Shown in pieces: positions 1-24,643 of a stretch of DNA of 64,000 nucleotides. Under the pieces are notes generated by a model that did no database searches, was not told the origin of the DNA, and worked only from the letters and a program-made list of their open reading frames with translations. The stretch covers positions 8,708,557 through 8,772,556 of the forward strand of contig NC_060961.1 of assembly GCF_910589235.1 (NCBI RefSeq), written 5' to 3'. How positions within the stretch are numbered: the stretch's first letter is position 1; each line of letters begins with the position of its first letter. Both the position numbers and the translations under genes were made by a program. Source of the DNA: Vespa crabro (taxonomy: Eukaryota > Arthropoda > Insecta > Hymenoptera > Vespidae).

Positions 1-277
1 AAGAAGCAGGGTCGATGTCTTTGTGAGTTAATAATAATTTCTAAAGAAAACATAGAAGACGTTATAAATAAAACATTGTGTGCCAATATATTCATATATC
101 AATCAAGATTATTGTTAATGATTGATTGAAAGTATGTACTAAAGAATATATGCAGTACTGAAAACGAAAAATTATCATGTTCGAAACAAATGTTGGATGC
201 GTACATCGTATTTGGACAACACAACAAAACATAATAGACAACATAACAAAATAAAAAGAAAAATCATTCAATTTATC

Positions 278-279
<2 letters not shown>

Positions 280-334
<55 letters not shown>
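280..334. repeat. (AT)n microsatellite
   Basis: Uninterrupted AT dinucleotide run of about 55 bp, downstream of the minus-strand SMP gene. The rest of bases 1-515 is AT-rich sequence in which I see no gene. It probably includes the 3' UTR of that gene. Confidence 0.95.
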
Positions 335-339
<5 letters not shown>

Positions 340-515
340 ACTGATTTTCATATATTATTTAATACAATTTTATTATTGTATTGATATATATTAATATATA
401 AATCTATAATTAATATATGAATCTGAATTTGAAATAATAATATATTAATGAAAAAAAAATGTATTTAGTATTCTATAATGTAATCATATATCAATATAAT
501 AGTATCAATAAACAT

Positions 516-10989
<10,474 letters not shown>

Positions 10990-12011
10990 CTGAAAACAAT
11001 AACATAAGATGTTAATAAAGTTCATTCAATAATTTTGCGAACATCGTGAAATTAATTGTACTAACTTCCTCTTATTTAAAATAATTATTTACAATTTCAC
11101 GATTCTAATGATAAAAAAAACAATTACAAGTGCTAATATATTTTATGATTGTTATTTCACTATGAACATAGTTTTGTATATTTTTAAATCATTAACGATG
11201 CAACCGCGGACGTAATGAATTCACCCTCGTTCTTTGGAATGTCATGAAACGTTTGTTCGTTTGTTAAGACAACCAACTAAATTCCCATGGCCGAACTTGG
11301 TGATTTCGCTAGGGAGATAGATACTTTTTTGCTTGATATATTCACTAACGATCAACTTTTTGATGTAATAATGATCGAAACGTTACACTAAAGTTTATAC
11401 TCAATATATAATCGATAATAGTTATCAAAACGATAACTATATCTTTTATTATTTTCTTTCTTTTCTCAAATGCCATTTCCAATAATATCAACGATAATTT
11501 AATTGAGTGTTGGATTAGAAAAAGAAAAAAGAAAGAAAAGAAAAAACTCGTTTATTGAAATTATAACGTTAATTGTTATTTAATAGACAACGTCAAATGA
11601 AATACCAAAAGATATTTATCTGCGTAATGCACTAAACGGAACAAGGAAAGATAATCGAGGACGTGGCCTTGACATTATGAAGACGCCTTAGACAGAAATT
11701 TATATCGTAACCTTTTCGCCTTTCATGATTTAAAACGATATAACGATCTTTTGTTTGTTGAAAATTGCGAACAAAAAAAATAAAAAAGAAAAAGAAACAA
11801 AGAACAAAAGAAATGGAAAGAAAAATTTAGTGTAAAACATTATCGAGATTGTTGGCGGTCATAATTTAATAAAAAATACCGCTACGTACGAGCCGATTCT
11901 GCTGGATTATGTATACTTTTATGATATGTACATACATGCATACATATGTGACTCGTAACGACTCGTGCGTTATTAGGTGGTTTAAGAATCATGGCTTACG
12001 ATATTGCGGTA

Positions 12012-12014
<3 letters not shown>

Positions 12015-12097
<83 letters not shown>
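12015..12097. repeat. (TC)n microsatellite
   Basis: An uninterrupted CT/TC dinucleotide run of about 83 bp. Confidence 0.95.
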
Positions 12098-12098
<1 letters not shown>

Positions 12099-12346
12099 TT
12101 CTCTCACTTCGTTTCTTGAAACATCTACCAAGAGTAACGATGAAAATTCTTATTTATATGGAAACATATTTCCATCAAAATTACATTGCGAACAATCGTT
12201 ACATGATATACAAGTCGTTCAACGTATTCTATAACATCGCGTGATGATAAATGATATCGAGTAAACCTATACTCATAGTAAATAGCACTATACTATAGAT
12301 TATATATCCTATATCTATGTATATGTGTGCGTCATATATATGAATA

Positions 12347-12397
<51 letters not shown>

Positions 12398-14099
12398 CAA
12401 ATGTGATATTAAATCGTGAATTGTCCAAGTTCGTTCTTTAGCAGACTATTACACGTTGCTAATACTATATTATATTATGTTAAGTATCAACACTAAAAGG
12501 ATAATGAGGTCATCTCACTTTTTCTCTCACAATTAAATCCCCAAGCATAGAGAAAGGTAAGCATATACATATACTCATACACGGAACGACGATAATTACG
12601 GTAGAGTCACTTTTATCTTATAAGAACGGTGCTCGTTCAACAATGTTGTACTACCTTTTTTCAGGGATGCTCCTCGCTTCAGATGCCTCGCCATGAAGGT
12701 GGAAAGTAGTTGCATTCTTTTTTTTTTCTTTCCATATAAGCAAAACTTTTCCCGTTTCAGCTGGTCACTCTCTCCTTGTATTTCTCGCCATAATCATTAT
12801 GAGATTTATCGATCGACAAAATTAAGAAACAGGTTACACCTTCAATATTGATCGTTCATTTTCAACACCCTTTCTTTTTCTTTTTTTTTAATTTTTCCTA
12901 TACGAAAAAATCTACATATACATACATGCATATATATATATATATATAGTGACGCTTTGTAAACGTCAAAACGAATAGAAAGCGTTCGATTACGTATACG
13001 AAAGTAACAGGAAAGTTTATCGCGAAAGATTCTAATCGCCTTGAGAGATATCTAAATCGATCGATAAGCTTTTAGCTTTATTAAATCGATTGATTCTAAT
13101 ATTATAGTAAAGCTCTATAGACAATGTGACAATGTCTTCGAGTTTCTTTGTTGGTAAGTATACATCGGTAATAGATTTAATCTAAACAATGAATACACAT
13201 ATTTATGTATTACTATATCGTATACAAATGACAAATGCTTTATTGTTTGTATTATTTGTATTAAAATCTTTGCCTGATAACTTAACAAATGTTACCAATT
13301 GATGATTATCAATTGAATTGTAAGCCAGGGAAAAAAAGAAAATAGAAAAATTACACGAAACTAACTGCGCGTTACCAATTACAATATTCTCGTTATTGGG
13401 AATTAATTATTAAAAGGATACGCGACATAAAAAAAAAAAGAAATAGAAATGTCAATAATCGTTTCTTGTTATTCGTAATATACTGTCAAATTCTTTGACC
13501 ACTATCATTTTTTTAAAAATAAAAATATTATGAACGAATCTGGATGGTTTCTTGAGTTTTCCAAAAATTTTTTTGTTTTACATGTGTTGTATCCCAAAAA
13601 ATTTGGCGGGAAATATTGAAACTTCGCGTTTGGTATAAATAGCACGTTCGTACTGAAGGAGCTAGGATCAACTAGCCATAAGCTTTTTATTTCGTAGCGT
13701 AAGAAGGAAGGATCTGTTGCGCGCTTGCGCCACCCTTCCTTTCCTGGAACCGTCAACCACTTCGATCTTTTCTATATGTATATTGCAAAATAAAACTTGT
13801 CGTACCATAATCTAGGATTAAAATCCTTTATCCTAAAGTAAAGTATATCTATACACCTTATTAATCGATCCCGTACATATTCAAGTATCTTTTCATTTGA
13901 AATATTTTTTTTACCTCAAATTTTTTTACATTATATTGAATTTATATTATTTTTATATGAAAAAATTAAAAAGAAAAACAAAATTAATGTTATATACTCA
14001 AAATTATTCTCTATATCAATCTCTAAAAATTATTCTAAATAAAATAAAGCATAAAAAAAATAAGATATCGGTATGTCTGTGTATATATATATATATATG

Positions 14100-14141
<42 letters not shown>

Positions 14142-14830
14142 CAATAAAATATATTACCGATCAATAAAATATATTATTTATGTTACAAAACCGAATGTCA
14201 TAGGATCTATAATCGAGATAATCGATCGATCGTACGACCCTCGTAAACCAACAAGAAAATTTCTTTTAAAGTTTCACATGCCATCGCCGTTTGGTTTCAT
14301 TCATCTCATTATCGTATTCGTTCGTATTCGTGGTCGATCTTTCGTAATTTAACAAATTCCACGGTTATCGAAGCGTATCTAACACACGCCGATCGTAACT
14401 ACGAACAGCAAGGTGTAATACTATGATGCCATTACAAGTACTGCGATTATGCACTTTAAGATATGAATGCGGTTTGCACTATTACACTACTGTAATACAA
14501 AAAGAAAAAGAAAAGGAAAAAATAACGTCATAGCTATGGTGTTGAATTACCCTTAGTCACAACCAATAAACTATGCCACGCTTATTAATCATGATCACTT
14601 TGATTTCCTTACCAATTGCTATGCCTCAAAAGTTCTATGAAAGATATGAAAGATCTGAAAGATCTATGAAGACCAACATTTATTTTTCAATAATTTTTAA
14701 CTTGTAAGAAAAAATACATAAATACATATTTTCAAATAAATTAATAATTAAGAAATAAAAGATTGACATAGTACATAGTATCGATGTATGTTAAGTACAT
14801 ACTACATCGATAATGAGGAAGAAGAAATAA

Positions 14831-14831
<1 letters not shown>

Positions 14832-14888
<57 letters not shown>
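14832..14888. repeat. (TC)n microsatellite
   Basis: A nearly perfect TC run of about 57 bp with TTTC interruptions at each end. Confidence 0.93.
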
Positions 14889-14893
<5 letters not shown>

Positions 14894-16227
14894 CTTTCGT
14901 TTTGATATTTCCCTTTAATAAATTCTAGAAAAAATATTATATCTTCATCGTATCTTACCAACGCCACACCATATGTACATACATGCGATGTCCATTCATG
15001 CGATTAATCGCAACGGTAAATAATTTGATTAACGACCTGACGACGATGAAAATATGCAGATTACACACTTTATTATTTCTCTTCGACCGTTATCATCATC
15101 ATACGATTAAAAACGTATAATACATTTCAGAAGAGTTTCGAATCGATAATGGGTACTAAAAAAAAAAAATAAAAAAAAAGAAGAATAAGACGCTTCTCTT
15201 TTGAACGTTATCCAATGTAAAATTTTGTATGATCTAAATTATCATTATTATAAAATTATTGAGATGTATGACCTAATAATAAAATATGAATGGAAATTAA
15301 AATCCTATCATAAAAATGTACGCAAACTTATAAATCATTATAAAAGAAATCTGAAGTGTGTGAACCTGTTCTTGTATCACCCTAGACACGAACCCCATTG
15401 TTAGATCGATATTAACTACAGAAGTGCGGAAGCTTCGACGATAATTTATCAAGACTCGGGTATACTGCACATCGAGGTGCTTTAGACGCCATGTACCGTT
15501 CAATATACCGCATCGTATCGAACGATGAACCGTTCTTCAACGATATTAAATCTATTTATCCAGAAATAGAGATAGAAAGATGTAAATCAAATTGAAAATA
15601 TATGTATATATATATATACGTACTTAGATATCTATTTATAAGAGAATATATTCTATTCTATATTATATATTCTAAGGAGAATATATTGTCGAATTATAGA
15701 CAAATATTATCGGCTTTTTATCTAATCAATATTTCTGAACATAAATTAAAGCATTAACGACAGTGATATCATTTGTTTTTTGTTGTTTTTTTTTTTCATA
15801 AATAACAAAATTACTATACGATAAGTGAAAGATAATTTGGAAATTTTCATAAGAAATAATGGCTCTTGATTTTATATGATAAAACGTTATGGGAAAAAAA
15901 TGAGAAAGAAAGAGAAAAATCTTTTGAGTTTTTAGACAATACAAAGAAAAATAAAAAAAGAAAAAGAGAGAGAAAGAGAGAAAGAGAAAAAAGAGATGGT
16001 AAGAGGGAGACATATCCGTGAGATGAGCGATGTAATGGAGCGGGGCCCCGTTCGTTCGGTCGGTCACATTGCTTACGAACTACTACCAGTTTGTCGTCGT
16101 CGACCTCTCCCTTTCTCTCTCACTCTTTTATTTCTTTGACCAACCCAACATCTGTCTTACGCGGCGTGCCCTACTACGTTCATGCTTGCTGCAAACTGCC
16201 ACGACTCTGCAGTACGCACAACGACCG

Positions 16228-16376
16228 TAGAAAGAAGAAGAAGGAGACGAAGAAGTAATAAAAAGAAGAAGAAGAGGAAGAAGAGAAGGAAGAGAAAGAG
16301 AAAGAGAAAGAGAAATAGGAGGAGGAAGAAGAAAAGAAAGAGGAGGAGAAGGAGGAGAAAGAAGAAGAGAAGGAAG
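16228..16376. repeat. Polypurine (GAA/GAG/AGA) tract
   Basis: About 150 bp of almost pure purine on the plus strand, with irregular GAA, GAG and AAG triplets. It yields a long Lys/Arg or Leu/Phe open frame that is an artefact of composition. Confidence 0.9.
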
Positions 16377-16650
16377 ATCGACTTTATGGTGCAAGGTGTA
16401 CGCTCTTCCCGCCTCGGGAATTTCAGAGAAATTCTTCGAGGAAAAAGTCCAACCACCGCGCGTTGCACCGCGAGTTACTGATCGTCCAAGAACAACTGGA
16501 AGCAGTCCGAAGAAGAAAAGATGACGTCGAGGTACGACTTTAAATCGTACTTGAATTGTTTTATCTAACGATATTTAAACAAATTCTTTATAAAACTCAC
16601 GTTTCTAGAAAAATTTGTAACCGTGTAAAATGTGTGTGTGTGAGAGAGAA

Positions 16651-16691
<41 letters not shown>

Positions 16692-18921
16692 GAGAAAAAG
16701 AAAGAGAGATAGAGAGACAGATAAAAGTTTCATTCATTGAAATAAAATAGTTTTGTACGATTAATATTTAATTTTTTTTCACTCTTTTTCTCCCTCTCTT
16801 TCTCTCTTTGCCTCCCCCTCCTCTCCCTCTCTTTCTCTTTCTTTTTCTCATAACATTTTACCATATAAAACCAACAGCTATTACAACGAAATCACGTTTT
16901 GTAAAATGAATTAGATAAAAATACATCCTTTTATTCATATCCGTAAAATGAATACGGTACCGATTTTATCTTGATATTATCGAACAAGAAAAAAGTCAAT
17001 AAAAACTTTATTGGAATATTTAAGATCGCTGAACAATTTGTAACACGAATATATTCTATATATACATATATACATGCATACATACATTAGGAGATAGAGG
17101 GAGAGAGGATACCTAGAAAAAACTAAATATGCAAGCGATGTCGTTAAATTCTTTGAACTCCTCACACGTGCCTAGTTCGACTAAAAACGTCAAGAGTACC
17201 TACGATGAGAAAAGATATTCCTGCTCTCGTGAATAAAACTATCCCAAGTGTTTTCTCAAATGCAGGTAGATATATGTTAAGAAAAAAAAAGAGAAAGAAA
17301 GGAAGAAAAAGAAAAGGAAAAAGAGAAAGAGAAAGAAGAAAAAGATAGTTTGGAGTCCGGAACGCGTTAGTAAACCTTTCGAGAACCTGTTTCCGCTTTT
17401 GTCGAGAGAGAATCGACAGCCTTCGGACAGCTTCCTATTCTATTCTCATTAACATATTTACACAGAGTTCGAGTTCGAAGGAAGTCGATGAAGCTTCTCT
17501 TTTTCTTTTTCTTTTTTTTCTTGTTCTTCTTCTTCTTATTATTATTATTCGTGTGTCACCGGATTAACGAGATATACACGAGCTTTTCAAAAACAAACAA
17601 GCCTCGTACTCGAATCATTTCATTTCAAAATCTCGTTACTTCGTAGATCAAATAAATTTGAAAGAAAGAGGGAGAGAGACAGAGAGAGAAAGAGAAAGAG
17701 AGAGAAAAAAGGAGAAGGAGGGGAATGAAAGAGAGAGAGAAAAGAAGAGAAACATATTGATTGTCCATATTGATGGGTCCCTCGTATCTATTATTGAACC
17801 GCACGTGTACTAGCGCAAATCATAAACCTCATTTTCAGCATGCATCGTGATGTTTCATCAACATCATGCTTCTCTTCATTTAATAATAGTAGAAATAATA
17901 TATATAGATGAGAATATTGAAAAGAAGATTATCGAAGAAGTATTAAAACTTAAAGCGCTCGTAATTATCGACGATTTTTTTCTCATCGACATTTTTTTTC
18001 TCATCTCTTTGAAAATTTCTAAGATAAATGCATCTATGTATTATTTATCAATTGTCAATAAACTGTTCTAAAATATAATAACGCAGAGAAATAATCACAG
18101 AGAAAAAAAAAATATATATATATATAATAATTGTAATTCATCGAATGAAATTAAACAGATCTTAATCGTTTATCATCAACGTATAATCATCTTTGTAGGA
18201 ATGAAACTTGTCGCCAAAAAAAGATAACAACAACAACAAATGAAAAAGAAACAATACGAAAACGAACTACGAGAGATTGATTGACACGTTATCCTTTAGA
18301 AGTTAACCGCGAGATGCGGATCGCGCCGACCGTAAAGCACGGAATTCCCTTTCAGATCCGACATTCTACCTCTCCATCTACCGTCAATCTCTCGATCAAA
18401 GAGTCTAAGATGTTCGATAGATAGACGATAAATCACTTTCTTCCATATTAATAATAGTAATAATAAGTTGATATTAAAAAAAGATTTTCCTTATGTAAGA
18501 CATAATCTATAAAAAAAAATCGAGAGAGAAAGAAAGAAAGAAAAACAACAAATTGTTCACAAGAAATAAAAAAAGATACACGGATCATTTTTTCATTTTT
18601 CGAGATACTTTTACTGTCCAATAAAATGAGTGAATCTAAGTGCGCGCTCGCATAAACCTACCTCGTGTCCTCTCACGTCTTCATGTTCCTCCTTGTGAAT
18701 GTGTATTTCCGATGTTTGCGCTGAGCGCCGATTTTGAATTTCCAATAGTCATATCTCCACGATCGTTATTAGCTTTGTATCGGTTCAAAGAGCTGTTACA
18801 TGACACACTTTTTGTATTTTCTATTGAAACAACGAAATAAAATAAAAAATAGATAGAGAGAGAAAGAGATAGAGAGAGGGAGAAACAGATAGAAAGAGAA
18901 AAAGAGAGAGATCGAGAAAGA

Positions 18922-18961
18922 AAGAGATAGAGATAGAGATAGAGATAGAGATAGAGATAGA
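18922..18961. repeat. (GAGATA)n hexanucleotide repeat
   Basis: About six copies of a GAGATA hexamer inside a longer GA-rich stretch (18850-18985). Confidence 0.9.
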
Positions 18962-19122
18962 AATAGAAATAGAGATAAAGAGAAATATATAGATAGACAG
19001 ATAACGAGCGAGTTCAGAAAACACGGCCGTTCTTGGCCACGAGCACGGCAACACTGACCTGCCACTACGAAGAGAGAGGAAACAGAACCGACTAACTGAA
19101 CTTCTCCGTTCCAAACCGTTCC

Positions 19123-19321
19123 CTTCTTCTTCTTTTTCTTCTTCTTCTTCTTCTTCTTTTTCTTCTTCTTCTTCTTCTTTTTCTTCTTCTTCTTCTTCTT
19201 CTTCTTCTCCTCTTCTTCTTCTTCTTCTTTTTCCTTCTCCTCCTCTTCTTCTTCTTCTTCTTCTTTCTTCTCTTCTTCTTCTTCTTTTTCTTCTTTTTCT
19301 TCTTCTTCTTCTTCTTCTTCT
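19123..19321. repeat. (TTC)n polypyrimidine tract, about 200 bp
   Basis: Roughly 200 bp of uninterrupted pyrimidine, mostly TTC/CTT triplets with occasional TCC and TTTTC. It is the longest homopyrimidine tract in the window. The minus strand translates to a Lys/Arg run that should not be called as a gene. Confidence 0.95.
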
Positions 19322-21521
19322 TTGCCGTTGTACTCTTACAACTCTTTTCCTTCACCTTCCAGTGTCCCCTTCTTGTACATCTATTTCTTTCTCTTTTTCA
19401 CCACTGAAATATACACGTACGTGCGCACATACACACACACAAAATAGCTTGATTAACTCGTTCCCTTCATGTCACTAGTTGCTTTCTTTTTGTACTTCTC
19501 CGACTTTTCTGATATGATTACCGCAATATAATAATCCTAGTGTCGCTAGATAGAGTATTCGAATCATGTATTCACAATATTCACAATATTATCTGAAATT
19601 GAAGAATGAAGAAATATTTAAAACGACAAATAAGATATTCGTTTCGTGTCGTTCCATGGTTTTTCCTTTTTATTTCTTTATTTTTTTGTTTTACTTAATA
19701 AACAATTTCATGATCGATCTGTATCCAATCAGTTATTTAATAAATTTGTTACGATAAATAACTTTATATTAATAAATAAGATTCGTAAATTTTGATAAGA
19801 GAAAAAAAATAGAATTTCACAAATCGTTACAAACTTTCGAAACGATGTAAATGAAATATTAAAAATATTTATATATCGTACGTACGTGAAAGTACTCGCA
19901 AAGGCCGTCGAGTCTTGGAATTAGTTACTTCTAATCACGAGATACTTACTTAAGCTTTAAGGTTTTCATTTCTCCTTGTACTCAGTACTCAAGTAGCACT
20001 AATGAAACGTTTCATGAATATACATGATGCACTACTAAGAAGGAAGTATTCTCTATCTTCGGAAGGGGTTGACGAAGTTACGGAAATACTGTCAGAAGCC
20101 ATAAGAATTAAGAGAATATGAAACGGTTGTGGTGGCATGGTTCAATGCATTTGCTTTCCATTCACACATTTTTTTATATATTCTGTATAAAACAAGAAAC
20201 ACATCGAAATTATGTATATCAGAAAATATTCATTAAATCAAATTGAATTTGATCGATTTACCTACCGTTTTCTTAATGTCAATTAATTGTTTTCTTTTCC
20301 TTTATCTTTTCCGCTACGATTTTGATCGTAGAATGATTAATTCAATCTTGAATATATCACTAAAATCGATACTACTAACAGAGAAATGAAATTGAGGAAC
20401 AAATTTCGTTTTATTCCAAAATGGAGAAATAAAATTGTAGCCGAATGTCTCAAATTTATAGAAGTTAAAAAATTAAGATGAAATAAAATAAAAATGAATT
20501 ATACCAAAGAACATCGATCTCACCTTTCGCGCGTTATTCCGATAGAAAAAATAAAAAAAAAAAGAAGAAAAAGAACAAGGTCGTGTCTTTTAGTTAACAA
20601 CGAGACGTGAATGATCCAACAACAAGTAACGTTGCACGTTAGTTGGGGTTCGCAATATCCTTCTGTAGTCCCATGGAAGCATAGTGTTCTCGTTCATGGG
20701 GAATGTATTGTTGCCATCGTCAGCTGCACCGCTTCAAACGAGCACGTCGAAGCTAACAGGGGAAGGGGGTTGCCTTGTACTGCGTAGAAGAAACAGGAAA
20801 GGGGAGGAAAGAAAGAGAGAGAAAAACAGAGAAAAAGAGAATGAAAGAGAGAGAGAGAGAGAGAAATAGGGAGAGTGTAAGAGAAAGAAAAAGAGGGTTT
20901 GTGCTCCCCATTGTCCTGGGTGTGTCTGCATACTAGTTTCACTCGATTATAATTGCCTCTATAAATTGGGTATCATCGATGTTATTCGTTAATTATTACG
21001 AACTTAATAAGTAACGAAAATTGTTATAAAAGTAAAGAGATTACATTTGGATTTGTTTATATAATGTAATGTAATGTAATCATTCAATCAAAATAGTTAA
21101 CAATCTGTATCTCGTGATAGTTATAGATCCTTCAGGAAGAATAATACCATTTTGATATTTGCATTGGAAAGCATATTTTATAACAGCCTGAAAATAATAA
21201 ACAAAAAAGTTTATCGTTAAAGTTTGCATTTTTAATAAAATCAATTTAAATTTAAAATGAAAAAATTTTTCATTGAAAGGGGTATAAGATGATCGAAAAA
21301 TACATTGAATGCCACGTGTCCTTTAATCAAAGAATCTTGAATTATACGATTGATTAAATCGATTTATTCCTTAATTCTTTAAACTCTCGAATATATATTT
21401 CTTTCATTATTTTTATTATCTCTTTCTTTCTCTTTTTTTTTTATTTTTAATATATCATTCAAATAAAATGAGCGATATAACAATCTAGGGGATTCAGTGT
21501 TTTCTCTAGGAATTTACAGCA

Positions 21522-21529
21522 TGACGTCA
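21522..21529. promoter_or_regulatory. Palindromic CRE-type site TGACGTCA upstream of the kinesin gene
   Basis: A perfect TGACGTCA octamer, inside ATGACGTCAT, lies 169 bp upstream of the kinesin start codon. It is the consensus for CREB/ATF-family bZIP proteins. Its position fits a proximal promoter. Occupancy is inference. Confidence 0.45.
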
Positions 21530-21697
21530 TCTGTCATGCGTATATTCGCGGCTCTGTAACCACACAGATCGATCCATTTGTTTACGGAGGTTGTCTGCTA
21601 GTCTTTTCGCTTAGTCCGTCGGTGTTTTGAGAATAAAGTACCATGCTTTAAATTGTTCTTTTTATGTAATCATTCCACGTAAATCAACCGTACTGCA

Positions 21698-24643
21698 ATG
21701 ACGGGAACGGGAGTTAGTATATTTCTTCATAATGCACATATACGTATTAATAATAATGAATATTCTCAGCTAGAGATAATTGCGTTTGTCGTTTGACGTT
21801 TGTCGCGTCAAAATTTGACAGCAGTGATATTCTCGAATCTGGCTGGAAAAAGACAAAAGATGATAAATATAACTGATCAATTAATATTTACACACACATT
21901 CCTAAGTTTTATATATAAGTTTATTTTTTCTTTTTTTATTTTTCTTTTTTTATTTCTTTTTTAATATTAAAAATATTAAATTATATTATGTCTTACCTAT
22001 TACCAAATTTATTTTCTCATAAATGTCACATTCTTTGTGATATTTTTTTGTGCTATAATATATAATTTATATAATATACAATTTTTTTTTTTCAGGATAA
22101 TATCACAGAATTAGGAGAGATAGAAAATGTCAGAGTTGTTGTTCGTGTTCGACCATTAAATGGAAAGGAGTTGGACGGACACTGCAAAAATATTATACAA
22201 GTGGACGCGTTAAACAGTGAAATAACTATCGAAAATCCAAATGCACTTCAAGGTGAACCACCAAAAGTTTTCTCCTTTGATGCTGTCTTTGACACAGATT
22301 CTACTCAAGTTGATATTTATAATGAAACTGCAAGACCTATCGTTGATAAAGTTTTACAAGGATATAATGGAACTATACTTGCATATGGTCAAACTGGTAC
22401 CGGTAAAACATATACTATGTCAGGTGCAAAAACTCCTCCTCAGCTTAGAGGTGTTATCCCAAATACCTTTGCACATATATTTGGACACATAGCTAAAGCA
22501 GATGAAAATCAAAAGTAAGTTAAATCATAAAATGTTTGCATGCATAATAGTATTCAATATATTACAGTATCTGTATTTACAGATTCCTTGTACGTGCAAC
22601 ATATTTGGAAATTTATAATGAAGAAGTAAGAGATCTTCTCGGTAAGGATCAAACCAGTCGATTAGAGGTCAAAGAACGACCAGACATTGGAGTATTTGTA
22701 AAGGATCTTAGTGGTTATGTCGTAAATAATGCAGATGATTTAGATCGTATCATGTCACTTGGCAATAAAAATCGTGAGTGTGATGTTTCTCAACTGAAAA
22801 ATAAAACATTAAAATATGAATAAAACATTACAACAAAATGGAAATATTTTTTTGTAGGTGTCGTAGGAGCAACTGCCATGAATGTCTCTAGCTCTAGATC
22901 TCATGCTATATTTACAATAACAGTTGAATCTAGTCAACTTGGTGAAGATGGAGAACAACATGTTAAAATGGGAAAACTTCATTTAGTGGATTTAGCTGTA
23001 CATAACTTTTATAATTGATCTAATATCTTGTTAAGAAAATATATAATAATGCAATTATATTGTAGGGTTCTGAAAGACAAAGTAAAACAAAAGCAAGTGG
23101 AGTAAGACTTAGAGAAGCTACCAAAATTAATTTATCATTATCAACATTGGGTAATGTAATATCTGCTCTTGTTGATGGGCAAAGCTCTCATGTGCCTTAC
23201 AGAAATTCAAAGTTGACAAGATTACTTCAGGACTCTTTGGGTGGTAATTCTAAAACGTTGATGGTATGTATTTATTAATTGTTTCACTTAAAATAAATGA
23301 AAAATTCCATATAACATTATACATGTGAAAATCTAATTCTGTAATTCTTTAGTGTGCGAATGTAAGCCCTGCTGATATAAATTATGATGAAACGATAAGC
23401 ACACTACGTTACGCTAATCGTGCCAAGAATATAAAAAATAGAGCAAGAATAAATGAAGATCCTAAAGATGCTTTACTTCGTCAATTTCAAGTTGAGATTG
23501 AACAGTTACGAAAACAGCTTGAAGAAAATGGAACAGAAATATCAGAAACAGAATCTGAAACGGAAGATTCAGAAGACACAGGAGAACCGCGACGTGAGAA
23601 AAAAGCAAAACACAGAAGAAGTCAAATGTTAACAATGGAAGAATTAGGTGACAGAGATGTAAATACAGAAAAAGTAGATAAAGCAGAAAGAGATGACAAA
23701 AGTCCAGATGATAAAGATGTTATCGAATTAAAAAGGACACAGTAAGTATAGAAAAGGCATAGAATAATGTACTAGCTAATGAAAATTTCTATTTTATAGA
23801 AGTGAAAAAGAAGCCTTAAGAGAAAAAATGCAGAATTTACAAAATAAGATATTGGTCGGTGGTGAAAATTTATTAGAAAAAGCTGAAGCTCAGGAGCAAT
23901 TATTAGCTGCTGCAGCTATTGAGCTTGACCAACGTAAAAGTCGAGAAGAACAATTAAAGAAAGCTATAGAAGAAAAAGAAGCAGAACGTATCGATATAGA
24001 AGAAAAGTATTCCTCTTTACAGGAGGAAGCAGCTGGAAAAACTAAAAAATTAACTAGAGTTTATACAATGCTAATGTCTGTTAAAGCTGAGTTGTCTGAT
24101 TTACAACAGGAGCACCAAAGAGAAATGGAAGGTCTTTTAGAAGGAGTTAGAGGTATTGGAAGAGAATTACAACTTCAAGAATTAATTGTGAATAATTATA
24201 TACCTTTGCAGTATCAAGTATGTATATATAATGTTATAAATACAAAATATATAATAATTGAAAGGTATAAGTAATTATTTTAATGAGTTGATTTTATATA
24301 TCACAGACTATGATTGAAAGATATGTTCATTGGAACGATGATATCGGCGAATGGCAATTAAAGTGTGTAGCATATACCGGTAATAATATGAGGAAAGCAC
24401 AAGTAATACCACCTATTGGAAATAACAGAGATGTAAATTGTTTAATGATATTTCTTATTACAATTGTTTTGGATGTTTTATCTAAATTTATTTTTATTTT
24501 TATAGCAAATTCAACCAGATATGTCAAATATATATCTTACATATAATACAAGAACAGATAGTACATTCATACAACCGAAAAAGGTGAGAAGTCGCTCGGG
24601 TGTACCACGACCAACTACAGCTCATCGACGTATACCACATTAA
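21698..24643 (+). CDS. Klp64D: Kinesin-II motor subunit, KIF3A / KLP64D type
   Basis: Nine exons: 21698-21712, 22096-22514, 22583-22773, 22858-22997, 23066-23263, 23353-23741, 23800-24217, 24307-24432 and 24506-24643. They total 2034 nt and encode 677 residues. The N-terminal kinesin motor covers about residues 15-345. It has the P-loop GQTGTGKT at 103-110, the switch I motif SSRSHA and the switch II motif DLAGSE. An acidic/charged neck follows, then a long coiled coil, then a basic tail ending RRIPH. The motor wording FGHIAKA, DLLGKDQT and VVNNADD matches KIF3A rather than KIF3B as I know those families. KIF3A pairs with KIF3B and KAP to form heterotrimeric kinesin-2, the anterograde motor of intraflagellar transport. 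The first exon adds only five residues (MTGTG); I chose it because its phase-0 GTTAGT donor fits exon 2. The start is therefore plausible but less certain than the rest. Confidence 0.93.

Larger units (their letters stand above)
10990..21521. other. About 10.5 kb without a supportable gene; polypurine/polypyrimidine-rich
   Basis: No exon chain or recognisable protein was found on either strand. The region contains dense GA/TC tracts (12015-12097, 14832-14888, 16228-16376, 16640-16720, 18850-18985, 19123-19321, 20810-20870) and AT runs (12350-12392, 14085-14138). A less AT-rich patch lies near 16020-16500. It could hold the missing first exon and promoter of the minus-strand SMP gene, but I could not fix a splice-compatible exon. 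The open frame at 13505-13756 (minus, 83 codons) has no recognisable content. Confidence 0.55.

Noticed and set aside
13505..13756. 83-codon minus-strand frame
   Set aside because: No recognisable domain, no splice partners and ordinary AT-rich composition; it is likely chance.
19092..19355. Open frame of almost pure Lys/Arg on the minus strand, and similar Leu/Phe or Arg/Lys frames at 16157-16481
   Set aside because: They are translations of homopurine/homopyrimidine tracts with no complex sequence, splice context or domain.
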